The notes below the pieces were generated by a model. It saw only the letters and a list, made by a program, of their open reading frames with translations, was not told the DNA's origin and did no database searches. Of a stretch of 64,000 nucleotides of DNA, positions 27,798 to 36,949 are shown piece after piece. Each line of letters begins with the position of its first letter. Position 1 is the first letter of the stretch. The DNA is from Gammaproteobacteria bacterium (GTDB lineage Bacteria; Pseudomonadota; Gammaproteobacteria; Steroidobacterales; Steroidobacteraceae). A program made the translations under genes and the position numbers. The stretch spans positions 106,186 to 170,185 of the forward strand of contig VGVG01000002.1 of assembly GCA_016874055.1 (NCBI GenBank), read 5' to 3'.

Positions 27798-29021
27798 TCA
27801 GTTGAAAATTTTGGTGGGGGACTCGAGCTTGCTCTTGAGCGCTTGGATCATTGCAGCAGCGTCGAATCCGTCGACGAAGCGATGATCGAATGAGGACGAA
27901 ATATTCATCATGCAGCGGATCACCATCTGCCCGTCGACCACGACGACGCGCTCTACCGCCTTATTGATGCCGATGATGGCGACCTCGGGCAAGTTGAGTA
28001 TCGGCGTCGAGACGATGCCGCCGAGCTTGCCGAGACTGGTAACAGTGATTGTGGAGCCGGAGAGCTCATCTCGGCGCACATTTGAGGATTTAGCCGCGTC
28101 GCTGACACGGCGGATTTCAGCGGCGAGCCCTTCGAAATCTTGCGACATGACATCGCGCACAACCGGGACCTTGAGCCCATCTGGCGTTTGCGTGGCGATC
28201 CCGGCATGTACGGCGGCGTGGCGCAGAATCACGTTACGCTTTTCATCGTACAGGGCGTTGCACTGAGGGAAATCCTTCAGCACCTGCGCCAACGCCTTGA
28301 CAATAAAAGGCAGATAAGTCACCGACGGACTACCCTTCGGACGTTGCGTATTGAGCGCTATGCGCAAAGCCTCGAGCTCAGTGACATCCACTTCCTCGAC
28401 ATACGCGAAATGGGGCGCTACTCGCTTTACCTCGGCCATACGCTGAGCGATGAGGCGACGCACGCCGATAACCGGAATTTCGGTCACGCCTGCACCTTCG
28501 CTGCGCGTACGCTCAAGATCAGGAGTCAAAATGCGGCCCTGTGGTCCCGATCCAGAGACAGTCGATAAATCAATGCCTGTCTCAAAGGCTCGCCGACGCG
28601 TTGCCGGAGAGGTCATCACCCGGCCCGCTGAAGCGATCGATCCGAGAGACGACGTTGCCGATGCGATCTGAGCTGACGCGGCCTGAGCAGGCGCAGCCTT
28701 TGCGAGTGAGACCTGCGAAGTCCAGGGCGAGTTCGCTGCATTCGCCGCGACAGGCGCTGCGCTACTGGCTCCCGCCTTAGCTTCGATTTCAAACACGATG
28801 AACTCTGAACCGACGGCGATGACATCACCGGGTTTACCCGTGATCGATACCACTCGCCCACTCACTGGCGAGGGCACCTCCACGACGGCCTTATCGGTCG
28901 ACATTTCGACGAGCGGAGAGTCCTCCCGGACGACATCGCCCAGCTCCACCTTCCACGAGATGACTTCGGCGGATACCGTACCTTCGCCGAGATCGGGCAG
29001 CCGCATCACATATCGGGTCAT
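27798..29021 (-). CDS. bkdB: Branched-chain 2-oxo-acid dehydrogenase E2 (lipoamide acyltransferase)
   Basis: One lipoyl domain (lysine in EMSTDKAVVEVPSP), an Ala-rich linker, a peripheral-subunit-binding domain (SPATRRRAFETGIDLSTVSGSG) and the acyltransferase domain ending SSSFDHRFVDGFDAAAMI. The track starts at 29231, but the lipoyl domain begins at MTRYVMRLPDLGEGTV from the ATG at 29021, which overlaps the bkdA2 stop as ATGA. That gives 407 residues. The preceding E1 genes identify it as the branched-chain complex rather than pyruvate dehydrogenase. Confidence 0.92.
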   Translation of the reverse strand: MTRYVMRLPDLGEGTVSAEVISWKVELGDVVREDSPLVEMSTDKAVVEVPSPVSGRVVSITGKPGDVIAVGSEFIVFEIEAKAGASSAAPVAANAANSPWTSQVSLAKAAPAQAASAQIASATSSLGSIASAGRVMTSPATRRRAFETGIDLSTVSGSGPQGRILTPDLERTRSEGAGVTEIPVIGVRRLIAQRMAEVKRVAPHFAYVEEVDVTELEALRIALNTQRPKGSPSVTYLPFIVKALAQVLKDFPQCNALYDEKRNVILRHAAVHAGIATQTPDGLKVPVVRDVMSQDFEGLAAEIRRVSDAAKSSNVRRDELSGSTITVTSLGKLGGIVSTPILNLPEVAIIGINKAVERVVVVDGQMVIRCMMNISSSFDHRFVDGFDAAAMIQALKSKLESPTKIFN

Positions 29022-30037
29022 GACTGCTCTCCCATAAGCCGGCGCAGCGCATTCATTACCCGACGCTTGCCGGGGAAATACTCCCACTCGAACGCGTGCG
29101 GATACGGCGTATCCCAACCGGTTACACGAGTGATTGGTGCCTCGAGATTCCAGAAGCAATGCTCTTGGATCGATGCGGAAAGCTCCGCACCGAACCCTGC
29201 AAAACGAGTCGCCTCGTGCACGATGAGGCAACGACCGGTTTTACTGACGGACCCCGCAATAGTATCGACATCGAGCGGTACCATGCTGCGAATGTCGATG
29301 ACCTCGGCGTCAAGATCCAGTGCAGCCGCCGCTGCGAGACTGACATGGACCATCGTCCCGTAGGTCACGATGGTGACCGCACTACCCTCGCGCGTCACGG
29401 CCGCCTGACCAAGGGGCACCGTGTAATATCCCTCAGGCACTTCAGCGAGCAGATGTCCCGCCCATGACTGCGCAGGCTTGTCGGGCTCACCATCGAAAGG
29501 GCCGTTATAGATGCGCTTGGGTTCAAAGAATAAGACCGGATCATCATCTTCGATCGCAGCGATCAGCATGCCTTTTGCGTCGTACGGGTTCGACGGCATC
29601 ACCGTCTTGATACCGCTCACGTGTGCGAACACTGCTTCCGGACTCTGCGAGTGCGTCTGACCGCCACGGATTCCACCGCCGCAGGGCGTGCGGATGGTGA
29701 GCGGCGCGGTGAAGGCAGCAGCACTGCGATACCGCAGGCGCGCAACCTCACTCACGATTTGGTCGTAGGCTGGATAGATGTAGTCGGCGAACTGGATCTC
29801 CACTACGGGACGCAAGCCATTGGCACACATACCGACGGCTGCACCCACAATACCCCCCTCGGCGATGGGCGTGTCGAGCACTCGGTGAGTGCCGTGCTTT
29901 TTCTGCAGGCTCTCGGTGACTCGGAACACACCACCGAAATAACCGACGTCCTCACCGAGAACCACCACATCCGAATTGCGGGTAAGCATAATGTCCATCG
30001 CAGAATTGAGAGCCTGTACCATATTCATTGTCGGCAC
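29018..30037 (-). CDS. bkdA2: Branched-chain 2-oxo-acid dehydrogenase E1 beta subunit
   Basis: Second half of the thiamin-diphosphate E1. Motifs include VVVLGEDVGYFGGVFRVTE, DTPIAEGGIVGAAVGMC, the TPCGGGIRGGQTHSQSPEA stretch with conserved histidines, and the C-terminal VTGWDTPYPHAFE. The track opens at 30247 inside bkdA1. I choose GTG at 30037 (then PTMNMVQALNSAMD), four bases after the bkdA1 stop with GAGGG upstream. The ATG at 30028 is the alternative. Product 339 residues. Confidence 0.92.
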   Translation of the reverse strand: MPTMNMVQALNSAMDIMLTRNSDVVVLGEDVGYFGGVFRVTESLQKKHGTHRVLDTPIAEGGIVGAAVGMCANGLRPVVEIQFADYIYPAYDQIVSEVARLRYRSAAAFTAPLTIRTPCGGGIRGGQTHSQSPEAVFAHVSGIKTVMPSNPYDAKGMLIAAIEDDDPVLFFEPKRIYNGPFDGEPDKPAQSWAGHLLAEVPEGYYTVPLGQAAVTREGSAVTIVTYGTMVHVSLAAAAALDLDAEVIDIRSMVPLDVDTIAGSVSKTGRCLIVHEATRFAGFGAELSASIQEHCFWNLEAPITRVTGWDTPYPHAFEWEYFPGKRRVMNALRRLMGEQS

Positions 30038-30041
30038 GGCT

Positions 30042-31283
30042 TTACTGCCCTCGCTCTGCAAGCTCAGCCAACAATTCATCTCGTTGGGCACGCAGAGACG
30101 GCGGTAATTCTTTAAAGACGTCCTCGAACAACAGCGACGGATCGAGCCGAAAGCCCTCATTGAGCGTGCCGAAGGAAACGGCCTCTTGCCACGCCGCAGT
30201 GACCTCCTCTTCGACTTCTCGTGCGAGCGCCGTATGACAAGCCTCATCCCACTCGCCCAGAGTAATGAGGTGGGCTTTCAAACGCACTACGGGATCGCCG
30301 AGCGGCCATACATCGAACTCGTCACGCGGTCGATAACGCGTAGGATCGTCACTCGTCGAGTGAGCGCCAGCGCGATACGTGACATGCTCGATCAACGTCG
30401 CGCCATGACCTTCCCGTGCACGCTCTGCAGCCCAGGCCGTCGCGGCATACACCGCTAGAAAATCGTTGCCATCGACGCGCAGACCTGCGATGCCAATGCC
30501 AGGACCGCGGGCGGCAAACGAGCGTTGCTCCCCGCCTGCATATCCCTGAAAGGTCGAGATCGCCCACTGATTGTTGACGATATTTAGGACGGCGGGCGCC
30601 TTGTAGACCTTGGCGAACGTCAGCGCGTGATGGAAATCCGCCTCGGCTGTGCTGCCCTCACCAAGCCATGCCGCAGAGATATCGGTTTCGCCTTTAATTG
30701 CCGCCGCCATCGCCCAACCCACGGCCTGAGGAAACTGCGTCGCGAGGTTTCCGGAGATCGAAAAGATGTGTCGCTCAGCAGAGTGGTACATGACCGGTAA
30801 TTGTCGACCCTTACACATATCTCGAGAATTCGACAGCAACTGCGACATGAGATCGACGAGCGAGAGCCCACGCGCGAAAAAAAGTCCCTGATTTCGATAA
30901 GACGGGAAGAGCATGTCACGGTCGCGAAGTGCGATCGCTGCGGCAGCGGATACCGCCTCTTCGCCCAAGGAACGCATATAGAACGTGATACGTCCCTGAC
31001 GCTGAGCACGCTGCATGCGGTCGTCGAAGGTTCTCGTGAGTATCATAACGCGCAAGCCCCGACGCAGTGTGTCGGCATCGAGTTTGGGTTCCCAAGGGCC
31101 TACGGCACGATGCTCGTCATCGAGCACGCGAATCAAACCCTCAGCCAGTGGAACCGTTCCAAGAACGGGAACATCAATGGGCGGCCGCGGACATGCACCC
31201 GCCGCCACGATTTTCACGTAACTGAAATCCGGTTGTTCTCCGGGCCGTGCGGGGACCACTGGAATGTGCAGGCGAGACATCAT
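30042..31283 (-). CDS. bkdA1: Branched-chain 2-oxo-acid dehydrogenase E1 alpha subunit
   Basis: Decarboxylates the 2-oxo acids of Leu, Ile and Val. The TPP motif runs from WLGEGSTAEADFHHALTF to NIVNNQWAIST. The phosphorylation-loop region YRAGAHSTSDDPTRYR is that of branched-chain E1 alpha rather than PdhA. The N-terminal extension (residues about 1-60) resembles BkdA1 of pseudomonads. Length is 413. It is the first gene of bkdA1-bkdA2-bkdB. The upstream 100 bp holds two copies of GAATAAATCAG and faces the remnant of a divergent Lrp-type gene. Confidence 0.93.
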   Translation of the reverse strand: MMSRLHIPVVPARPGEQPDFSYVKIVAAGACPRPPIDVPVLGTVPLAEGLIRVLDDEHRAVGPWEPKLDADTLRRGLRVMILTRTFDDRMQRAQRQGRITFYMRSLGEEAVSAAAAIALRDRDMLFPSYRNQGLFFARGLSLVDLMSQLLSNSRDMCKGRQLPVMYHSAERHIFSISGNLATQFPQAVGWAMAAAIKGETDISAAWLGEGSTAEADFHHALTFAKVYKAPAVLNIVNNQWAISTFQGYAGGEQRSFAARGPGIGIAGLRVDGNDFLAVYAATAWAAERAREGHGATLIEHVTYRAGAHSTSDDPTRYRPRDEFDVWPLGDPVVRLKAHLITLGEWDEACHTALAREVEEEVTAAWQEAVSFGTLNEGFRLDPSLLFEDVFKELPPSLRAQRDELLAELAERGQ

Positions 31284-31391
31284 GGATCAGGAGAATAAAT
31301 CAGATTCCCTAGATAGAAATGCCCATTTCCCATTACTCATAGCGGTTTCAAGAGTGAATTATCGAATAAATCAGGTTATTTGAGTATCGGC

Positions 31392-31627
31392 ATGCTCGAA
31401 GTGCTTAAGCACGATATCGCCGTCCTGAATTACGATCGGCGCGATGCTCCGCGGTGAACGCTGGGATTGCCAAAGACGTGGGATTGCCGCAAACGCCCTG
31501 CTGGCGACGCATCAGCGTGCTTGAAAAAGCCGGGGCAATCACACCACAAGTTGTCCTGCGCCTGCGCGGAAAAGTCGATCTCGAAGTACTCATATTCGTA
31601 GACGAGAAGCTCTCGAGCTATGGCTGA
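31392..31627 (+). pseudogene. Decayed Lrp/AsnC-family regulator (likely bkdR remnant)
   Basis: A plus-strand frame from GTG 31454 reads VNAGIAKDVGLPQTPCWRRI then SVLEKAGAI and VDLEVLIFVDEKL before stopping at 31627. SQTPCWRRI-like wording plus the following LEKAG is the diagnostic Lrp/AsnC helix-turn-helix. Upstream, in another frame from ATG 31392, LKHDIAVLNYDRRDAPR matches the start of the same domain, so one frameshift near 31450 splits it. The C-terminal RAM ligand-binding domain is absent. In Pseudomonas the bkd operon is activated by a divergent Lrp-family BkdR, and this relic has exactly that position and direction. Confidence 0.8.
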
Positions 31628-31813
31628 CAGTCGACACCGAACTTCGACAATATCGACTAGTCTGATGCATCCAATGTCCGATTTTCTCCGGGAGGAAAGA
31701 GATAACCTTGAACTTCGTCATATGTGTGATGCACTTTTGACCTAAAGGTCCACAAAATTCACCTGAATGGATCGCCGTTCGCGGTGGAAGCTCTGCAGCA
31801 TCATCTGTTCGAC
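31628..31813. other. Non-coding tail between the Lrp remnant and ychF
   Basis: In an intact gene the RAM domain of the Lrp-type regulator would lie here. None of the three plus frames shows its usual motifs, so it has been deleted or eroded beyond recognition. A GGGAGGAAAG purine run at about 31690 looks like a Shine-Dalgarno but is not followed by a credible frame. Confidence 0.4.
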
Positions 31814-32905
31814 TCAGACGTTAAACCGGAAGTGCATCACATCGCCCTCCTGAACGATGTAGTCCCTGCCCTCTAAACGCAGTTTACCGATTTCCTTGGC
31901 GCCCTGTTCTCCCTTCAGCATGACAAAATCTCCGAACGTAATGACCTCGGCGCGAATAAACCCGCGCTCGAAATCAGTGTGGATTACGCCCGCAGCCTGC
32001 GGAGCAGTTGAGCCCTTCCTAACCGTCCACGCCCGAACTTCCTTCGGGCCAGCAGTGAAATAGGTCCGCAGACCGAGCAGTGCGTAGCCTGCCCGGATCA
32101 CGCGATTGAGTCCCGGCTCATCAAGTCCAAGATCCTTAAGGAAGTCTGTGCGGTCCGCATCGTCCAACTGCGAAATCTCTGCTTCGATAGCTGCGCACAC
32201 GGCAACGACCTGCGAGTTCCCCGCTGCGGCATACTCGCGCACGGCATCGAGCATAGGGTTATTCTCGAAACCCCCTTCCTGTACGTTCGCCACATAAAGA
32301 ATAGGCCTAAAGGTAAGGAGCTGCATTTCTTTGACGATCGGCCGCTCAGTTTCGTCGAGTATAATATCGCGCGCAGGCTGCCCCGCGTTGAGCGCGTCAC
32401 GGACGCGGCGAATAATCTCTCGTACCTTAATCGGCTCCTTTTCCATCCCCTTCGCAGCCCTCTCGGCGCGCTGCAATGCCTTTTCCGCCGTCTCAAGATC
32501 AGCGAGCGCAAGTTCGGTATTGATAGTCTCTATGTCGGCCAGCGGATCGATGCGACCCGGCACGTGCACGATATCGTCGTTGACGAAACACCGAACGACG
32601 TGCGCGATGGCGTCGACCTCACGAATATTCGCTAAGAACTTGTTGCCCAGCCCTTCCCCAGTCGAAGCACCCTTGACGATGCCCGCGATGTCGACGAACT
32701 CCACGGTTGTCGGCAGGATAAGCTCAGGATTGACGATGGCTGCAAGCTGATCGAGTCGCGGATCTGGTACCGGGACGATGCCGACGTTCGGGTTGATAGT
32801 GCAGAACGGGTAGTTCTCAGCTGCGATTGCCGAGCGCGTCAGCGCATTAAAGAGAGTCGATTTACCCACATTAGGGAGGCCGACGATACCGCATTTGATT
32901 CCCAT
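31814..32905 (-). CDS. ychF: Redox-regulated ATPase YchF (Obg-like)
   Basis: Universal P-loop ATPase of the Obg family associated with ribosomes. G1 is [16 protein letters not shown]3 is [10 protein letters not shown], and the altered G4 (NVQE rather than NKxD) explains its ATP preference. The coiled-coil insert is followed by the C-terminal TGS domain ([41 protein letters not shown]). Length 363 is normal. It follows pth by four bases, as in most gammaproteobacteria. Confidence 0.97.
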   Translation of the reverse strand: MGIKCGIVGLPNVGKSTLFNALTRSAIAAENYPFCTINPNVGIVPVPDPRLDQLAAIVNPELILPTTVEFVDIAGIVKGASTGEGLGNKFLANIREVDAIAHVVRCFVNDDIVHVPGRIDPLADIETINTELALADLETAEKALQRAERAAKGMEKEPIKVREIIRRVRDALNAGQPARDIILDETERPIVKEMQLLTFRPILYVANVQEGGFENNPMLDAVREYAAAGNSQVVAVCAAIEAEISQLDDADRTDFLKDLGLDEPGLNRVIRAGYALLGLRTYFTAGPKEVRAWTVRKGSTAPQAAGVIHTDFERGFIRAEVITFGDFVMLKGEQGAKEIGKLRLEGRDYIVQEGDVMHFRFNV

Positions 32906-32909
32906 GACT

Positions 32910-33494
32910 TCAGTCCTTTGAGTGAAGTCGGTTCATGGCTTTCTCGGCGCCCTGCGAGAGCAACAACGGCAACACGTCCACTGCGTCGATGACTGCGGTA
33001 TAAATGGCTCTTTCTTGATCAGCTGGCGAACGCTGCAAGACGTAGTCATGTACCAAGTGTTTGTGGCACGGATGTCCGATACCGAGTCGCATACGCCAAA
33101 AGTCCGCACCTACGGATTTCATGGTATCGCGCAGTCCGTTGTGTCCACCATGGCCACCGCTGAGCTTGAGGCGCGCGACACCGACCGGAAGATCAAGTTC
33201 ATCATGGGCGACGAGTACTTCTGCCGGTGTGATATCGTAAAAGTTGACAAGCGTAGCGATGGCTCCACCGCTTTTATTCACGTAGGTCGTCGGCTTGAGT
33301 ACAAAGATTTCTGCTTGGGCGCTGCCTTCATGCGTCACGCGTACGCGGGCCACTTCGCCCTGATGATACGACTGGGTCCGAAACACGCCGCCATATCGAC
33401 GTACAAGCTCGTCCGCGAACCAGAAGCCCACGTTATGGCGGGTCCGTGCATATTTCTCGCCCGGATTGCCGAGACCCACGATAAGTTTGAGCAC
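32910..33494 (-). CDS. pth: Peptidyl-tRNA hydrolase
   Basis: Releases tRNA from drop-off peptidyl-tRNA. The core starts [23 protein letters not shown] with the catalytic His in [18 protein letters not shown], the Asp of [11 protein letters not shown] and [11 protein letters not shown] follow. The ORF opens at 33551, but that would place the first 19 codons over the rplY terminator stem, so I choose GTG at 33494 (194 residues), which matches the family N-terminus. Confidence 0.95.
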   Translation of the reverse strand: MLKLIVGLGNPGEKYARTRHNVGFWFADELVRRYGGVFRTQSYHQGEVARVRVTHEGSAQAEIFVLKPTTYVNKSGGAIATLVNFYDITPAEVLVAHDELDLPVGVARLKLSGGHGGHNGLRDTMKSVGADFWRMRLGIGHPCHKHLVHDYVLQRSPADQERAIYTAVIDAVDVLPLLLSQGAEKAMNRLHSKD

Positions 33495-33513
33495 TGTTCC
33501 CGCCACTCGACCT

Positions 33514-33549
33514 CCGAAAAAGACGGAGGCCGCCCAATTGGCGGCCTCC
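33514..33549 (-). terminator. Intrinsic terminator after rplY
   Basis: Read on the minus strand, GGAGGCCGCC pairs perfectly with GGCGGCCTCC around a five-base loop and is followed by GTCTTTTTC. The stem has ten GC-rich pairs. It lies just downstream of the rplY stop and just upstream of pth, so it probably partly uncouples prs-rplY from pth-ychF. Confidence 0.8.
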
Positions 33550-33595
33550 ATTCGCGTCTTCCTACAGACAGAAGACCTTGGAAAGTACCGCTAAA

Positions 33596-34282
33596 CTACT
33601 TTTTCGCAGCTTCCTTCTTCGGATCTTCCTTTTTTGCGTCGCCCGAAGTCGCCGCCACAGCCGGAACCGCTGCAGACGCCTCGACCGGGGCCGCTTCGGG
33701 TTCCTCAGCACGCGGGCTGTGTATCGAGACCACGACCTGGTCCTTGCCCTGTAGCACCGCCGTCGACACGACACCCGTCGGCAGTACGATATCCGAGATG
33801 TACTTCGATTCGTTAAGCTTCATCTGCGACAGATCGAGCATGATCTCCTCGGGAAGGTCTCTCGGCAGACAGGTGACTTCGATATCGGCGATACGATGTG
33901 ACACGATGCCGCCCTGCGTCTTCACGCCCGGCGAGGCCCCCTCACCCTTGAAGTGAATCGGCAAACGGATGCGGATCTTTTCCTCCTCCAGCACGCGCTG
34001 CAAATCGAGGTGCAGCGCACGCCGCTCAGCCGGATGCATCTGCAGATCTTTGACGATGGCAGCTTGCGTTTCTTTGCCGACCTTGAGACCGATGATGGTG
34101 GAATAAAACTTTTCGTCCTCGACGAGTGTCATCAGTTTGTCGTGGTTGAGCGAAAGCATGCGAGGATCGCGCTTGCCGCCGTAGAGAATGGCCGGGATTT
34201 TTCCGTCACGACGCAGGCGGCGGCTCGCGCCCTTGCCTTCGTCGTTACGAACTTCCGCAGCGAGTTCAAACGAGATTTTCAT
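33596..34282 (-). CDS. rplY: 50S ribosomal protein L25/general stress protein Ctc
   Basis: Binds 5S rRNA. The L25 domain covers residues about 1-95 (RNDEGKGASRRLRRDGKIPAILYG, then RALHLDLQRV). The C-terminal beta domain of the long CTC form covers about 100-190 (IPIHFKGEGASPGVKTQGGIVSH-type wording). A Lys/Glu/Ala-rich tail ends DAKKEDPKKEAAKK. It is the 228-residue long form, not the 94-residue E. coli form. It lies between prs and pth in the standard order. Confidence 0.96.
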   Translation of the reverse strand: MKISFELAAEVRNDEGKGASRRLRRDGKIPAILYGGKRDPRMLSLNHDKLMTLVEDEKFYSTIIGLKVGKETQAAIVKDLQMHPAERRALHLDLQRVLEEEKIRIRLPIHFKGEGASPGVKTQGGIVSHRIADIEVTCLPRDLPEEIMLDLSQMKLNESKYISDIVLPTGVVSTAVLQGKDQVVVSIHSPRAEEPEAAPVEASAAVPAVAATSGDAKKEDPKKEAAKK

Positions 34283-34329
34283 TGACTAACTCCCAGTTGG
34301 TATTTTTCCGTTCCGCGACCAGAGCGGAC

Positions 34330-35289
34330 TCAATCGACATACAGCGAACTCACGGACTCTTCGTCCCGAATTCGACGTATCGTCTCGCCGAGCAGACTCG
34401 CCACCGAAAGCTGACGGATTCGCCCGCACGATCTCGCCGACTCAGAGAGCGGGATGGTATCGGTAACCACGAGCTCATCGAGCATTGATTTACTGATCTT
34501 TTCGACGGCGCTGCCGGAAAGGATGGGATGGGTGATGTAGGCGACGACACGTACGGCGCCCTCATCCTTGAGCGCCTGCGCGGCGAAGCAAAGCGTGCCA
34601 GCGGTATCAACGATATCGTCAATTAGTATGCTGGTTTTTCCCTGTACTTCACCAATGATGTTCATCACCTTTGATTCATTAGGACGCGGCCGACGCTTAT
34701 CGATAATCGCGAGCTCGATGTCGTCGAGACGCTTGGCGAGCGCACGGGCACGCACCACGCCGCCAACGTCAGGGGACACCACGATCATTTTGGCATAACC
34801 CTGTTTCCACGCATCGCCAAGCAAGACAGGCGAGGCATAAACGTTATCGACGGGAATATCAAAGAAACCCTGGATCTGCTCAGCATGCAGGTCGACCGTG
34901 AGCACGCGGTCGATGCCCGCTCCGACCATCATGTTGGCGACGAGCTTGGCTGAGATTGCAGAGCGCGTGGCTCGTGGCCGACGATCTTGGCGAGAGTAAC
35001 CCATGTAGGGCACGACGGCGGTCACGCTTCTGGCCGATGCGCGACGACAGGCGTCGGACATTACGAGCAGTTCCATAAGGTGATCGTTGACGGGCGGACA
35101 TGTCGGTTGCACAAGAAAGACGTCGCGACCGCGCACGTTTTCCATCAGCTCAATATTGACCTCGCCATCGCTAAAGCGACCGACGACGGATCGCCCGAGC
35201 GGCACCATGAGGTGTCGCGCGATATCCTTAGCCAACGCGGGGTTCGCGCTGCCGGTGAAGAGAGCGAAGGTCGGGCTCTGGCTAACCAA
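34330..35289 (-). CDS. prs: Ribose-phosphate pyrophosphokinase
   Basis: Makes PRPP from ribose 5-phosphate and ATP. Motifs seen are [56 protein letters not shown], the flexible-loop KRRPRPNE and the PRPP-binding [16 protein letters not shown]. Length 319 is typical of class I. It follows tRNA-Gln by 47 bp and precedes rplY. Confidence 0.97.
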   Translation of the reverse strand: MVSQSPTFALFTGSANPALAKDIARHLMVPLGRSVVGRFSDGEVNIELMENVRGRDVFLVQPTCPPVNDHLMELLVMSDACRRASARSVTAVVPYMGYSRQDRRPRATRSAISAKLVANMMVGAGIDRVLTVDLHAEQIQGFFDIPVDNVYASPVLLGDAWKQGYAKMIVVSPDVGGVVRARALAKRLDDIELAIIDKRRPRPNESKVMNIIGEVQGKTSILIDDIVDTAGTLCFAAQALKDEGAVRVVAYITHPILSGSAVEKISKSMLDELVVTDTIPLSESARSCGRIRQLSVASLLGETIRRIRDEESVSSLYVD

Positions 35290-35336
35290 TCGTACCTCTG
35301 AATTATGGACGCATAAGGCGCCGGTATATCACCAAG

Positions 35337-35411
35337 TGGCTGGGGTGGAAGGATTCGAACCTCCGAATGGCGGGATCAAAACCCGCTGCCTTACCACTTG
35401 GCGACACCCCA
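35337..35411 (-). tRNA. tRNA-Gln (anticodon TTG)
   Basis: The minus strand begins TGGGGTGTCGCCAAGTGG, as in E. coli tRNA-Gln. The anticodon stem GCGGG/CCCGC encloses TTTTGAT, giving TTG. The acceptor TGGGGTG pairs with CACCCCA and CCA is encoded. It lies between ispE and prs, its usual place in gammaproteobacteria. Confidence 0.96.
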
Positions 35412-35432
35412 GCAAACGCACAGTCAAAAAAA

Positions 35433-36353
35433 TCAATTCGGCTGGACCCGATTCGGTAGTCGAGAGAACAGGGGTGAACTCGATAGACCGCGCACGACCC
35501 AAGCTCGCCACACCTCCGGAACGCGAGCCGCGACACGCTCGGCGGAAGCCGCGCGGTCGAAACTCGCAAAAATGCAGGAACCTGTTCCCGTCAACTGCGC
35601 CGGGGCGTACCTCGCCAACCAGTCAATCGCCTCTGCAACCTCGGGGTAGCGTTGCCGAACCACCGGCTCGCAGTCGTTCCGGCCCCCCGACGCTAAGAGG
35701 GTCGATATTGTGAGGATGGGGGAATTTCGTGTCAATTCAGGCGCCTGGAACACCGCAGCGGTTGAAACGAGCACCCCAGGGTGGAGTACGAGAAACCATC
35801 GCTCCGGAAGCTCCAAGGGCTGCAGTCGCTCACCTACCCCCTCCCCGAGCGCACAACGGCCCCGAACGAAGACCGGGACATCTGAACCGAGCCAAAGGCC
35901 GATCCCGGCTAGCTCATTCTCGCTCAACCCCAGGCCCCACAGCTCGTTGAGGGCGAGCAGGGTCGTAGCGGCATCGGAGCTGCCGCCACCGAGGCCACCG
36001 CCTATCGGGATTCGCTTGCGAACCCGGATGCAAACGCCGGACTGCGTCTCTGGCAATCCCTTTTGCCTCGCAGCAGCCAACAGTGCCAACGCGGCACGGA
36101 CGCAGAGATCCTTGTCGGGGGGGATGGCGGCGAGCCCACCGGGCTGGGCAGGGCCGTCGTTCCGCCGCTCGATCACCCCCAACGGGGCGACCTCAAAAGC
36201 CAACTCGTCGCAGAGATCGATGAGCTGAAAGATCGTCTGCAGTTCGTGATAACCGTCGGCACGACGGCCGGTGATGTGAAGACAACAATTTAGCTTCGCC
36301 GGCGCGGGCCACCATACCGTATGACCCGTTGTTGACCACCCCGCCCCGCTCAC
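35433..36353 (-). CDS. ispE: 4-(cytidine 5'-diphospho)-2-C-methyl-D-erythritol kinase
   Basis: GHMP kinase of the MEP isoprenoid pathway. Motifs are WPAPAKLNCCLHITGRRADGYHELQT, the ATP loop RIPIGGGLGGGSSDAATTL, and the C-terminal LTGTGSCIFASF. The ORF opens at a TTG (36371). I prefer GTG at 36353, which overlaps the lolB stop as GTGA and gives 306 residues. A coupled start fits the lolB-ispE pairing. Confidence 0.95.
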   Translation of the reverse strand: MSGAGWSTTGHTVWWPAPAKLNCCLHITGRRADGYHELQTIFQLIDLCDELAFEVAPLGVIERRNDGPAQPGGLAAIPPDKDLCVRAALALLAAARQKGLPETQSGVCIRVRKRIPIGGGLGGGSSDAATTLLALNELWGLGLSENELAGIGLWLGSDVPVFVRGRCALGEGVGERLQPLELPERWFLVLHPGVLVSTAAVFQAPELTRNSPILTISTLLASGGRNDCEPVVRQRYPEVAEAIDWLARYAPAQLTGTGSCIFASFDRAASAERVAARVPEVWRAWVVRGLSSSPLFSRLPNRVQPN

Positions 36354-36949
36354 TTCCCGTCCCCGCCCCAACCTACAATGACCAGTCGGACACGGAGCGC
36401 CTCTCGGTGTGCCTCAATCCGCTGCGGCAGTTCGTAGTCCACTCCGACTACCAACGCATAATTTTCGAAGGTCACAGTCCAACCGCGCTGCGCAAGACTA
36501 TCGAGTCGCGGTGCATCCCTTGCTAAACGCTCGTCGACCGTAAAATTCGGATCAGGCACACCGAGTATCCAATATCGGAGAGACTCTACCGGCAAAGCAA
36601 AACCAAGTTGCTGCTCTAAAGCAGCATAAGACTCCTCGTTGACTCCACTCTCAGATTCAAAATCGAGTCGAACACCACCGACACCCAGCGGACCCTCAAG
36701 CTCTAACCTCGCGCGCTTTGCGCTCTGCACCCACCGCCAAGAGCCGGAAAAACCCTCGCCATTACTCGCCACCGCTACTCGTCCATGCGACTCAAACCTC
36801 GTCCAAGACTGCAAGCTGTGGCGACGAGCTTCCCAACTCGCAGGCAGAGTCGATGGAAAAATTGTGACGTCACGAAGACTCTTACAGCCCACAAGCACGG
36901 CTGCACTCAGCAGACACACGACGATGGGAAGGTAGCGGTTGCAGATCAT
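36350..36949 (-). CDS. lolB: Outer-membrane lipoprotein receptor LolB
   Basis: Accepts lipoproteins from LolA and inserts them into the outer membrane. Lipobox VLVGC puts the acylated Cys at residue 22. The rest shows the LolB pattern: SWTRFESHGRVAVASNGEGFSGSWRWVQ, then LEGPLGVGGVRLDFE, and LRYWILGVPDPN. Length 199 is typical. It directly abuts the TPR gene upstream and couples to ispE. Confidence 0.93.
   Translation of the reverse strand: MICNRYLPIVVCLLSAAVLVGCKSLRDVTIFPSTLPASWEARRHSLQSWTRFESHGRVAVASNGEGFSGSWRWVQSAKRARLELEGPLGVGGVRLDFESESGVNEESYAALEQQLGFALPVESLRYWILGVPDPNFTVDERLARDAPRLDSLAQRGWTVTFENYALVVGVDYELPQRIEAHREALRVRLVIVGWGGDGK

Noticed and set aside
27684-27893. 69-residue ORF between gltS and bkdB
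   Set aside because: Overlaps the 3' end of bkdB on the other strand, has no ribosome-binding site and no recognisable motif.
33494-33551. Extended N-terminus of pth
   Set aside because: The 19 extra codons would be read across the rplY terminator stem-loop and do not match the family.
34987-35713. Plus-strand ORFs across prs, tRNA-Gln and ispE
   Set aside because: They are shadows of minus-strand genes and one runs through a tRNA; composition is Arg/Ser-rich without motifs.
36353-36371. Upstream TTG start for ispE
   Set aside because: The GTG at 36353 overlaps the lolB stop as GTGA and gives a family-length protein; the TTG adds six unconserved residues.
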